Below, piece by piece: positions 1-6,251 of a stretch of DNA of 11,168 nucleotides (its first letter is position 1; each line of letters starts with the position of its first letter). The notes beneath the pieces were generated by a model that had not been told where the DNA came from, did not search any database, and saw only the letters and a program-made list of their open reading frames with translations. The stretch is taken from contig CAYHDN010000030.1 of assembly GCA_964355425.1 (NCBI GenBank), positions 1 to 11,168 on the forward strand, given 5' to 3'. Position numbers and translations under genes: made by a program. This DNA comes from CAYHDN01 sp964355425 (GTDB lineage: Bacteria > Patescibacteriota > UBA1384 > XYA2-FULL-43-10 > CAINNR01).

Positions 1-28
1 GGAGTTCAGACGTGTGCTCTTCCGATCT
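1..28. other. Illumina TruSeq adapter remnant (not genomic)
   Basis: The first 28 bases match the 3' end of the Illumina TruSeq read-2 (index) adapter, ending in the familiar GCTCTTCCGATCT. Genomic sequence begins at about base 29. This is sequencing-library carry-over at a contig end, so the gene that runs into it is truncated artificially and any reading through it is meaningless. Confidence 0.97.
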
Positions 29-165
29 GGGAGGAAAGTCGTTAAATTTGGTTTAATTAATATTTGTTGCTGGTCTCCAATTTTCGCTGCCAATTCAGAC
101 TCTTCCAAGATTTTCGGAATTGTTCTGAAATAAGATTCAAATTTTTTAACAATTACTTGAGGCAT
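29..165 (-). CDS. DUF362-type protein, N-terminal fragment (cut by contig end)
   Basis: An open frame starts with ATG nine bases after the htpX stop and runs into the adapter without a stop, giving about 45 residues that begin MPQVIVKKFESY. Near the end it reads ILIKPNL, which resembles the conserved first strand and loop of DUF362 proteins (typically ILIKPNLV followed by a proline-rich stretch). DUF362 proteins are often linked to iron-sulfur domains, but nothing of the rest of this protein is visible, so no function is assigned. The close spacing suggests it is co-transcribed with htpX. No clear Shine-Dalgarno site precedes it, which would fit translation coupled to htpX. The family assignment rests on one short motif and on overall N-terminal resemblance. 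Confidence 0.55.
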
Positions 166-174
166 TTTAGATTG

Positions 175-1062
175 CTATTTTGCCATTGCTTCCAGAGCTT
201 TGATCCGCTCCTCGACTGGTGGGTGAGTATCGAAAAGTCCGGCTAGCCAGGAACGCTTTTTTGTTGGATCGGTAATGTATAAAAGCGAAGTAGCATTACT
301 GGCATGACGTAAAGGATGACGATCGGCAGAAATTTTTCGTAGCGCGTTAGCTAATCCCTCGGGATAACGAGTTAATAGTGCACCATTAGCATCAGCCATA
401 AACTCCCGCTTGCGGGAAATCGCCAGTTGAATTAAAGTGGCGGAAATTGGCGCTAAAATCGCAATAATCAGTCCGATAATTAACATCAGACCATTGCTCC
501 CCCGGTTATCATTATCGCCAAAGCCGCCCCAAAAACCAATCCGAAAAAATAGGTCGGAAACAATAGCAACGACGCCGACAAGAACAACAATCACCACCAT
601 AAGCAGCGAATCGCGATTGCCGATATGCGAAAGTTCGTGGGAAATCACTCCTTCTAGCTCCTGCCTGTCAAGAACATCTATTAGTCCGGCAGTAACAGCA
701 ATTGAAGCATGTTTTGGGTCTCGACCGGTGGCAAAAGCGTTTGGCGATTGGTCAGGGATGATATATATTTTCGGCGAGGGAATTCCAGCGGTGATTGCCA
801 AATTTTCAACAATTCGATACAATTCCGGATTATCAGATTTTTTAATTGCGACTGCATGCGATAAAGATAATGCGACCCTGTCTCCCCAAAAGTAACTAAT
901 CATCGCCTGACCGACGGCAATAACAACGGCAAGGATTAAAATTATCGGCGCATTATATATGTAAGCAAAAAGCCAACCAAGTCCGATAATAAAAATCAAA
1001 AACAGGCCGATATAAAATATCGTTTTCCACTTATTGCTGCCAATTTGATCATAAACACTCAT
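175..1062 (-). CDS. htpX: HtpX-type membrane zinc metalloprotease (M48B)
   Basis: This 295-residue protein matches the length and layout of HtpX, a membrane-bound endopeptidase that degrades misfolded membrane proteins on the cytoplasmic side. Two N-terminal membrane segments (about 14-36 and 39-58) are followed by the catalytic region with HELSH at 142-146 (zinc ligands H142 and H146, catalytic E143). Two more hydrophobic stretches lie at about 155-175 and 191-215, then RKREFMAD, where E220 is the likely third ligand. The FDTHPP motif near residue 277, typical of the family, is present. The ATG start gives the usual N-terminus (YxQI.SNK.KT). It is the last complete gene of a cluster with lemA and two DUF4870-like genes; LemA and HtpX genes commonly sit together. 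An A/T-rich hairpin directly precedes the start and no good Shine-Dalgarno site is visible, so initiation may be structure-dependent or weak. Confidence 0.95.
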   Translation of the reverse strand: MSVYDQIGSNKWKTIFYIGLFLIFIIGLGWLFAYIYNAPIILILAVVIAVGQAMISYFWGDRVALSLSHAVAIKKSDNPELYRIVENLAITAGIPSPKIYIIPDQSPNAFATGRDPKHASIAVTAGLIDVLDRQELEGVISHELSHIGNRDSLLMVVIVVLVGVVAIVSDLFFRIGFWGGFGDNDNRGSNGLMLIIGLIIAILAPISATLIQLAISRKREFMADANGALLTRYPEGLANALRKISADRHPLRHASNATSLLYITDPTKKRSWLAGLFDTHPPVEERIKALEAMAK

Positions 1063-1069
1063 AACATTA

Positions 1070-1106
1070 AACTAAAAAGACTAAGTCAATTTTAGCCTTT
1101 TTAGTT
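1070..1106 (-). promoter_or_regulatory. Stem-loop abutting the htpX start
   Basis: A 15-base inverted repeat (1070-1084 with 1092-1106) encloses a seven-base loop. On the minus strand all positions pair, with a single G-U pair; on the plus strand that position is an A-C mismatch, which favours function in the minus-strand transcript. It lies after the stop of the 96-residue gene and ends seven bases before the htpX ATG. The 3' arm carries TTTTT, so it could be a weak intrinsic terminator or attenuator, but there is no uninterrupted U-tract after the stem. It could instead control access to the htpX start. The role is not decided by sequence. Confidence 0.55.
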
Positions 1107-1128
1107 ACTTTTGTAAACGAAAGTTTTA

Positions 1129-1419
1129 TTAAAAGGAGATTCTTTCAGCAATAAGGCCAATAACCGGAACCGGCTCTTTTTTACCAGTTATGACATTAAT
1201 AACACCTGTCGCCCAAATTACCAAGTAGGTTAACCAGCAAACCCAGGCGAGAATCGGCAACCAAAAAGTAAAAATCAGGGCGATGGCTAAGACGAAGAGA
1301 ATTACTCCCTGTTTCGCATGATACTGAATAAACTCATCTTTTCTATACATATTGAGCGGAAAAATAAAAAGAATTGATAGATAGGAAAGAAGAGCAATTA
1401 ATTTACTTTTAAGAGTCAA
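1129..1419 (-). CDS. Small DUF4870/Tic20-like membrane protein
   Basis: A 96-residue, mostly hydrophobic protein with about three membrane segments (roughly 7-22, 37-55 and 56-79). After the first segment comes RKDEFIQYHAKQGVILF, which resembles the DUF4870/Tic20-like pattern of a charged loop followed by H.kQ and a hydrophobic helix; the C-terminus ends with a short polar tail containing PVIGLIAE. The start is a TTG: GGAGG lies five bases upstream (1425-1429), whereas the first in-frame ATG is 23 residues further in and would remove the first membrane segment. The gene follows the other DUF4870-like gene by 11 bases and precedes htpX. The two neighbours look like diverged relatives and could form a hetero-oligomer, but that is inference. 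No biochemical role is known to me. Confidence 0.7.
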   Translation of the reverse strand: MTLKSKLIALLSYLSILFIFPLNMYRKDEFIQYHAKQGVILFVLAIALIFTFWLPILAWVCWLTYLVIWATGVINVITGKKEPVPVIGLIAERISF

Positions 1420-1424
1420 TTTAG

Positions 1425-1429
1425 CCTCC
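1425..1429 (-). promoter_or_regulatory. Shine-Dalgarno site selecting a TTG start
   Basis: GGAGG on the minus strand sits five bases before the TTG at 1419-1417. This decides the start of the 96-residue membrane protein in favour of TTG over the internal ATG, and lies just downstream of the preceding gene's stop at 1431. Confidence 0.7.
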
Positions 1430-1430
1430 G

Positions 1431-1766
1431 TTATTTAATCAAGCGAAGGGCAAACGGATATTTATACGATTCACCCTTTTGTGCAGCCATACCGGCAATG
1501 ATGCAAAAGATCAAATTAACAATCCCGATAATTGGATAAAGAACAATGCCGATACCAATAAAAGACAAGACTCCGGCTGCAACCCAAGCGATAGCGACGG
1601 TAATCTGAAAATTAAGTGCCTCTCTTGATTGCTCGTAAGCAAATGGTTTATCTTTGGCGGTCAGCCAGATGATCAACGGCCCAACAAATCCGATAATAAT
1701 CCCCAAAAGATGCGCGATCATTGCTAGCTGATTCTGATCGCCCGAATCTGAACTTCCCTCTGCCAT
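1431..1766 (-). CDS. DUF4870 domain membrane protein
   Basis: This 111-residue protein has the recognisable DUF4870 pattern: a short polar N-terminus, a first helix at about 14-35 beginning with the AMIAHL signature and ending with GPLIIWL, a charged loop, EQSREALNFQIT at about 45-56, two further helices (about 52-70 and 72-95), and a C-terminal GE.YKYPFALRLIK tail. All parts of the family are present and the length is normal, so it appears complete. The function of the family is unknown; it is distantly similar to Tic20. The ATG is preceded by AGAAAGGAG, a strong ribosome binding site. The gene sits 37 bases after lemA and is followed 11 bases later by a second, more diverged three-helix protein, within a lemA-htpX cluster that suggests membrane homeostasis. 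Confidence 0.88.
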   Translation of the reverse strand: MAEGSSDSGDQNQLAMIAHLLGIIIGFVGPLIIWLTAKDKPFAYEQSREALNFQITVAIAWVAAGVLSFIGIGIVLYPIIGIVNLIFCIIAGMAAQKGESYKYPFALRLIK

Positions 1767-1803
1767 AATTCTCCTTTCTTAATAGCAAATATATTTCTTA
1801 AAC

Positions 1804-2358
1804 TTAAAGTTTTACTTCAACTGGCTCTTTCTCACTGACGTCAGGAAGCTCGAATAACTCTTTTTGCTGATAATGGAACATTCCGGCAATTATATTTGAC
1901 GGAAAACTTTCAATTGCAATGTTTAGATCTCTGACATTGGCATTGTAGAAACGACGAGAAGCCTGAATTTTATCCTCGGTGTCAGTGATCTCGCGCTGCA
2001 GCTCGACAAAATTTTCATTGGCCTTAAGATTTGGATAATTTTCAGCGACTGCAAAAACTGATTTTAAGGCCTGCGTAATCTGGTTTTCCGCCTTTGCTTT
2101 GTCTGCTATACCCTTTGAGCTCAAAGCCTCTGTTCTCGCCTTTGTCACTTCCTCAAAAATACCTTTCTCATGTTTGGCATAACCCTTAACTGTTTCGATC
2201 AAGTTTGGAATTAAGTCGTGTCGGCGCTTGAGCTGGACATCAATATCACTCCAGGCTTCGCTAGTGCGATTCTTCAAAGAAACTAAACGATTAAAAATGC
2301 CGGCAATTATTAGTATAATTACAACCGCAATTATTAATATTACCCAAACGGCAGTCAT
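1804..2358 (-). CDS. lemA: LemA family protein
   Basis: A 184-residue LemA protein with one N-terminal membrane helix (about 3-23) followed by an all-helical domain outside the membrane. The highly conserved core is visible: NRLVSLKNR..EAWSDIDVQLKRR at about 23-46, then HDLIPNLIETVKGYAKHE, a heptad-rich middle region, and the NRRFYN-like segment SRRFYNANVRDLN at about 134-146, followed by FPSNIIAG. Length is typical. LemA proteins have no settled biochemical role but are repeatedly encoded next to HtpX or TPM-domain proteins, as here. The ATG has a good AAGGAG site four bases upstream, and the gene begins 14 bases after the stop of the large 682-residue gene, so the two are very likely co-transcribed. 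Confidence 0.95.
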   Translation of the reverse strand: MTAVWVILIIAVVIILIIAGIFNRLVSLKNRTSEAWSDIDVQLKRRHDLIPNLIETVKGYAKHEKGIFEEVTKARTEALSSKGIADKAKAENQITQALKSVFAVAENYPNLKANENFVELQREITDTEDKIQASRRFYNANVRDLNIAIESFPSNIIAGMFHYQQKELFELPDVSEKEPVEVKL

Positions 2359-2372
2359 AGAACTCCTTTATT

Positions 2373-4421
2373 TTACTGCTGGTTTTTCAAAAAATACAAA
2401 CGCTTGCCGCCAACGGTTTTTCCTTCAGAATCAGTCGTATCCTCCAGTACGGCAGACAGGGTAAAGCTTGAACCATCTGACTCATATCCATAATAATACG
2501 TCGGATCCTTCGGGTCAATAGGCAAAGCGGAAATGAAGGTTGGGACTAAACTAGTAAAGAGAATTCCGGAAGTCGCAGAGATTTTTTCAACCTTGCTGAC
2601 AGCTGGGTAGCTGACATAGGCATTATGATATTCTTCTAGAGCTTTTGCAATAGTTGCCAGATCGGCTTTTCTCTGGTCGTCTCTGGAGCCGGTGGTGTCT
2701 TCCGTGGTCTGATTGCTAGTGGCAGAACCACCGGAGACGGGAGTCGAGGTTGCTGGTAGGCTGAAATTACTATTTTCGCCACCATAATCGGAAAAAGTAA
2801 GTTTCAAATCAATTCTGGAAATTGTTGACAAAGAATTGGGAATAACCTTGGCTTCAATCCGATACAATCGGTGGTCTCGGACTCCGACCCAAAAATCGAT
2901 GTCCATGCTCTGAATCGATCTTTCAGATAGACCGAAACTTTCTAGCGCACTACCAATATTAACTTTTCCCGAATAACGGTAACAACGTAGACCATTTATA
3001 TCTTCATTTCCAACGCGATTTCCGATAATCGAAAAATTGGAAGCGGAAAAATTACTAGACCAGAATTTTGGCGAGGGTGAATCAGTGCCAAATTTTTTCA
3101 AATCATAAGAAATCCAGCCACCTTTGACTTTTTTATCATAGACAATATCATTGGTGGTCTTAACGTAAAATTTACCGTTTGAGTAAATAAGATCAACTTT
3201 TGAGTTTGGACTCTTTTTTGATTTTACTTTAATCTCGGCACCGCTTACATTCTCATCAATTTTAGCTGAAATGTCGGTTGTTAACTCCTCTATTGAAGCC
3301 GTAGCGGAGCCACTGGAACTCGTGCCAGAGCTTTCGCCAGCAACAGCGCCGCTATTCGGGGCAGGAACGGTTGAGTTTGTAGCGCCGGTATCAGATTCCG
3401 ACTCGAGAGTAACCAAACTCTCCTCCATTACAGCCAAAACCGCCGCTAATTTTGATCCGAGCTCTTCATCCTGCCTACCGGCAGGCATGGCTTTAAACGA
3501 AACTATTGGGTAAGCAACAGCAGAAACGAGCGGAGTGATAATGTTGGATTTTATTCCTTTATTAACAGTCAAAGTCGCGCTACCTTCGATTTTAAAACTC
3601 TTTTCTGATTTCATTTGCACTGCGCTCATGGCGAAAGCATTTTCCGGGTTTTCCGGCAAACCCTTCCAAAGTGCCTCTAAACGGACATAGCCATAAACTT
3701 TTTCCAGCCCAACCGAGACAATTCCTAGTTCAGTTAGGGCTATTCCACCGGCCAGAAGCAAAACAAAACCAGCAACTGAAGCAATAATAATCATTTTAAG
3801 TTTGGCGCCAGAAGTAACCGACCTGGCTTTTGTCATTGGTGACTGGGCTGATCCAGCAGACTTTGGGGGAATTTGCCCTCCGCTCGGCATTTGATTATTG
3901 CCAGCGGGAATCTTGGCGGTTGCTACAATTTCCTTGGGCGGTAGCGGAGCCGGTTGATATAGATGATCAGGGGTTGGCAGACTCCCTACTGTCTTGATTG
4001 GTTCGGGCGCGGGAGCCGGGGCAACATCAGCAGTAGCCGAAACCTTGGGCGTTGGAGTCGGAGCAGTCGAAGCTAATTGTGCGTCACCAACAGTATTTTC
4101 TTCAACATTATTACCATAAACCTGATGCCAGAAATCATCTCCAGCTGCTGGAGTTTGTTCTTTGGTTGTTGCCATAGGAATTTGTGGAGCTTGACTGACC
4201 GGCGGAACAATCTTGCCCGCATCTATTTTTGCCCCAACTTTTTCTTCAACATTTTTTGGTACATTTAATGTTTTGGGAGCTGCAGGAACAGGAGCACTGT
4301 TTGGATTTTTATTATAATCAAGATCACCGATTACAGTCGGCTGACTTTTAATTTCCTCTTTAACTTCATCAAGCGGCTCATCCCAAGGACTACCGCCAAT
4401 CGATTTATCTGCGTTTGCCAC
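2373..4421 (-). CDS. Large membrane-anchored protein with LppX/LolA-like and pseudopilin-like regions
   Basis: I do not recognise this 682-residue protein as a named gene. Residues 1-205 are Pro/Ala/Thr-rich and probably disordered in the cytoplasm. One membrane helix lies at about 208-232. The exterior part (about 270-300 and 385-555) has beta-rich features such as KIEGSATLTVNKG, YSNGKFYV, NGLRCYRYSGKVN and a dense beta run to LTFSDYG, reminiscent of LppX/LolA-like lipid-binding folds. It is interrupted by a Ser/Thr/Gly-rich linker (about 340-378). Residues 580-660 (RDDQRKADLATIAKALEEYH, SYP, LPIDPKDPTYYYGYESDG, FTLSAVLE) look like the soluble domain of a GspG-type pseudopilin, but without a pilin signal peptide. 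The start is GTG with GAGGGG four bases upstream. A palindrome contributes MPAGRQ at 312-317. It is the first gene of the lemA-htpX cluster, suggesting an envelope role. Confidence 0.8.
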   Translation of the reverse strand: MANADKSIGGSPWDEPLDEVKEEIKSQPTVIGDLDYNKNPNSAPVPAAPKTLNVPKNVEEKVGAKIDAGKIVPPVSQAPQIPMATTKEQTPAAGDDFWHQVYGNNVEENTVGDAQLASTAPTPTPKVSATADVAPAPAPEPIKTVGSLPTPDHLYQPAPLPPKEIVATAKIPAGNNQMPSGGQIPPKSAGSAQSPMTKARSVTSGAKLKMIIIASVAGFVLLLAGGIALTELGIVSVGLEKVYGYVRLEALWKGLPENPENAFAMSAVQMKSEKSFKIEGSATLTVNKGIKSNIITPLVSAVAYPIVSFKAMPAGRQDEELGSKLAAVLAVMEESLVTLESESDTGATNSTVPAPNSGAVAGESSGTSSSGSATASIEELTTDISAKIDENVSGAEIKVKSKKSPNSKVDLIYSNGKFYVKTTNDIVYDKKVKGGWISYDLKKFGTDSPSPKFWSSNFSASNFSIIGNRVGNEDINGLRCYRYSGKVNIGSALESFGLSERSIQSMDIDFWVGVRDHRLYRIEAKVIPNSLSTISRIDLKLTFSDYGGENSNFSLPATSTPVSGGSATSNQTTEDTTGSRDDQRKADLATIAKALEEYHNAYVSYPAVSKVEKISATSGILFTSLVPTFISALPIDPKDPTYYYGYESDGSSFTLSAVLEDTTDSEGKTVGGKRLYFLKNQQ
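3472..3487. repeat. 16-base palindrome inserted in frame in the 682-residue gene
   Basis: TGCCTACCGGCAGGCA is a palindrome centred on CCGG with one mismatched pair out of eight. On the minus strand it encodes part of MPAGRQ, a Gly/Pro-rich patch that breaks an otherwise regular alternating sequence. From memory, palindromes of the CCTGCC/GGCAGG kind are dispersed in CPR genomes and often translated as PAGRQ in unrelated proteins; that recollection is untested here. Confidence 0.6.
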
Positions 4422-4539
4422 TAATCCCCTCTACGACACATTTAAAATAAAATAGTCTATGTCGTACCTTTCGAAGTCCGCCATAGCTGACTAAGGAAGG
4501 CTTATCTTTATATATTTTATCCTAAAGAAAATGTTTTAG
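4422..4539. other. 118-base intergenic gap with repeat-like content
   Basis: This is the longest space between genes in the window and separates the gpmI-to-rplI run from the lemA-htpX cluster. Just after rplI there is a weak hairpin (CTAAA/TTTAG) and the A/T-rich GATAAAATATATAAAG, which could contain a -10 element but has no convincing -35. Bases 4468-4500 are GC-richer (TTCGAAGTCCGCCATAGCTG and on to GGAAGG) and resemble short dispersed repeat elements rather than promoter sequence. No open frame is present. Confidence 0.5.
4432..4466. repeat. Seven-base inverted repeat upstream of the 682-residue gene
   Basis: TACGACA at 4432-4438 is matched by TGTCGTA at 4460-4466 around a 21-base A/T-rich loop. 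It lies immediately upstream of the GAGGGG site and GTG start of the 682-residue gene, so it is placed as an operator or a leader hairpin might be. No known operator was recognised. Confidence 0.45.
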
Positions 4540-4980
4540 CTACTTTTCAGCTTTGGCATCAAGGGTAAATTTTAGTTCCTCACCCTGATCAAATTTGGCT
4601 ATCATTTCTGATTTGCTAATTTTTTTTATCGGTTTGTTTGGACTCAATTTAGCAGGACGAACGCTGATTGTTTTTTCAATTTGGTCGAGAATATCGGCCT
4701 GCTTGATGCTGCCAAAAAAATTCTCGCCTTTGGCTTTTTGACTAATGACAATCGACAATCCCTGATTTTTATCAAGGATCTCATTGATTTTACTAATCTT
4801 ATCTTGTTTTTTTTCATCTTCGGTTTTAGCCAGAGATAATATTTCCGCTGCTTCTTTCGAGTCAGTAGAGACTGCTAGGCCACGCGGCAAAAGAAAATTC
4901 CTAGCAAATCCCGGCTTAACTTCCTTTTTATCCCCCTTTTCTCCAATCCCCTCAACTTTTTGAATTAGCACGATTTTCAC
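4540..4980 (-). CDS. rplI: 50S ribosomal protein bL9
   Basis: At 146 residues this is a full-length bL9, the large-subunit protein that binds 23S rRNA near the L1 stalk. The N-terminal domain carries the family signature: KVEGIGEKGDKKEVKPGFARNFLLPRGLA at about 8-36, with PGFARNFL in place of the commoner DGYARNYL. A long charged connecting helix runs through about 41-75, and the C-terminal domain (about 76-146) has FFGSIK and ends in a Lys/Glu-rich tail. The start is GTG with AAGGAG five bases upstream, overlapping the ctpA stop codon, so translation of the two is probably coupled. Its place after ctpA is unusual, as rplI usually follows rpsF-ssb-rpsR. Presence of bL9 matters taxonomically because several CPR lineages lack it. 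Confidence 0.96.
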   Translation of the reverse strand: MKIVLIQKVEGIGEKGDKKEVKPGFARNFLLPRGLAVSTDSKEAAEILSLAKTEDEKKQDKISKINEILDKNQGLSIVISQKAKGENFFGSIKQADILDQIEKTISVRPAKLSPNKPIKKISKSEMIAKFDQGEELKFTLDAKAEK

Positions 4981-4985
4981 ATCTA

Positions 4986-4991
4986 CTCCTT
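4986..4991 (-). promoter_or_regulatory. Shine-Dalgarno site of rplI overlapping the ctpA stop
   Basis: AAGGAG on the minus strand shares two bases with the ctpA TAA and lies five bases before the rplI GTG. The arrangement supports GTG as the start and suggests that a ribosome finishing ctpA helps to load rplI. Confidence 0.75.
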
Positions 4992-6225
4992 AGGGATGGT
5001 TAATTTTATAAAATACCCTCTCCTTTGCCTTATCCATCTGCGGGTCAAGATTCTTGTTTCGGTCGTCATCACTTAACTTGATTTCGATACCTGGAACAAT
5101 ACCTTTGCTATTAATTTCGGTACCGTTAGGCGTCAGCCATTTTGCAATGGTAATTTTCAATGCCGCACCGCCAGGAAGCGGTTCCAGCGCCTGGACACTA
5201 CCTTTGCCAAAAGTCTTCACGCCGATAGTCTCCGCCCGACCATAATCCCTCATAGCGCCAGCAACGATCTCTGCTGCCGAGGCACTACCATCATTAACCA
5301 AAACAACAAGCGGTAGATTTTTTATTATCGGATCATTGTCGGTTTTATATTCCTTCTTTGCTCCCTTTTTGTCAACCTCGATTGTTACCACTTTGCCCTT
5401 TTCCAAAAATATGCCGGAGAATTGGACAGAGCTATCAAGATAACCACCTGGATTATTTCTAAGGTCTAGAACGATTCCAGAGACGCTATCACTACGCGCC
5501 TGATTTGCAAATTTTTCTGCCAAGAAAACAGTGTCGTCGCCAAACTGGCTAACTTTTAGAATTGCGATTTTCTTGCCGGAATAATTCTCAACATTGTAGG
5601 TAGCGCTTTCGACTTTAATATTTTCACGAGTAACGCTAAATTCCAAAGGACCATCCGAGCCCTGACGGACAATTTTTAGCTTAATCTGCGTACCAGCAAC
5701 ACCTCGAATTTTATCCACTGCTTGATTTAGAGTCATGTCCACCGTGTCGGCGCCATCAATTTCGATAATAATATCTTTAGGTTTTATTTTGGCTTTTTCC
5801 GCCGGTGAACCGGAAAGTGGAGCTACAACAACAATTTGACCATTTTGCATTGTTAGCTCGGCGCCAATGCCATCAAATTGGCCGGATAAGTCTTGTGATA
5901 ATTTTTCATTATCTCTTGGCTTTAAAAAGGCCGAATATGGATCGCCAAGTGCCGACACCATGCCGGAGATCGCGCCGTAAACCATTTCCTCTGGATCAGA
6001 ATTTCCAATATAAAGTTCTCTCGTTTTGTTCCAAGTTTGCCAAAAGAGAGAAAAATCAACCGAAGAGGGCATATTTTCTCTGGCGTTTTTAATGTAAGCA
6101 GGTGGGGTAGAATTTGCACCGACTCTAAGTCCGACCCAAAAACCAAAATAAAAAACAAAAATCAGAGCCACAATTGGCACGATTATCTTGACGAAGATAT
6201 TTAGATATTTTCTTTTTTCTTTCAC
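4990..6225 (-). CDS. ctpA: Carboxy-terminal processing protease, S41 family
   Basis: This 411-residue protein is a CtpA/CtpB-type serine protease that trims or degrades envelope proteins outside the cytoplasmic membrane. A short basic N-terminus and one membrane helix (about 11-36) anchor it. A helical segment follows, then a PDZ domain at about 115-190 (FDGIGAEL, APLSGSPAEKAKIKPKDII.IDG), then the S41 core. The catalytic dyad is visible as S316 in NDGSASAAEI and K341 in TFGKGSVQ, the usual 25 residues apart, and LDLRNNPGG at 253-261 is the conserved substrate-strand region. The C-terminus is short. The start is GTG with only a weak purine tract, 26 bases after the M23 gene. In many bacteria a ctp gene follows an envC-like gene, and CTP proteases can control wall hydrolases, so processing of a neighbour is plausible but unproven. 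Confidence 0.95.
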   Translation of the reverse strand: MKEKRKYLNIFVKIIVPIVALIFVFYFGFWVGLRVGANSTPPAYIKNARENMPSSVDFSLFWQTWNKTRELYIGNSDPEEMVYGAISGMVSALGDPYSAFLKPRDNEKLSQDLSGQFDGIGAELTMQNGQIVVVAPLSGSPAEKAKIKPKDIIIEIDGADTVDMTLNQAVDKIRGVAGTQIKLKIVRQGSDGPLEFSVTRENIKVESATYNVENYSGKKIAILKVSQFGDDTVFLAEKFANQARSDSVSGIVLDLRNNPGGYLDSSVQFSGIFLEKGKVVTIEVDKKGAKKEYKTDNDPIIKNLPLVVLVNDGSASAAEIVAGAMRDYGRAETIGVKTFGKGSVQALEPLPGGAALKITIAKWLTPNGTEINSKGIVPGIEIKLSDDDRNKNLDPQMDKAKERVFYKINHP

Positions 6226-6251
6226 GAATTTCTATAATTTATCAATTAATG

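Noticed and set aside
437..895. 152-residue plus-strand open frame inside htpX
   Set aside because: It lies antisense to a well-conserved protease, has low-complexity Ile/Ser/Pro composition and no supporting signals.
1063..1095. TTGACT and TGTTAT spaced 17 bases apart before htpX as a promoter
   Set aside because: The -10 candidate overlaps the htpX ATG, so transcription would start inside the gene and lose the conserved N-terminus; the TTGACT also spans the hairpin loop.
2430..2465. GGCAGACAGG resembling the palindrome at 3472-3487
   Set aside because: It lacks the complementary arm and encodes LSAVLE, which fits the pseudopilin-like region; treated as coincidence.
4501..4545. Intrinsic terminator after rplI
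   Set aside because: The CTAAA/TTTAG stem is only five A/T-rich pairs and is not followed by a clean U-tract, so it is not strong enough to call.
6226..6251. Possible frameshift that cut the M23 domain short
   Set aside because: Only 26 bases separate the stop from ctpA, too few for the missing segment, and that segment is present earlier in the same protein, so permutation explains it better.
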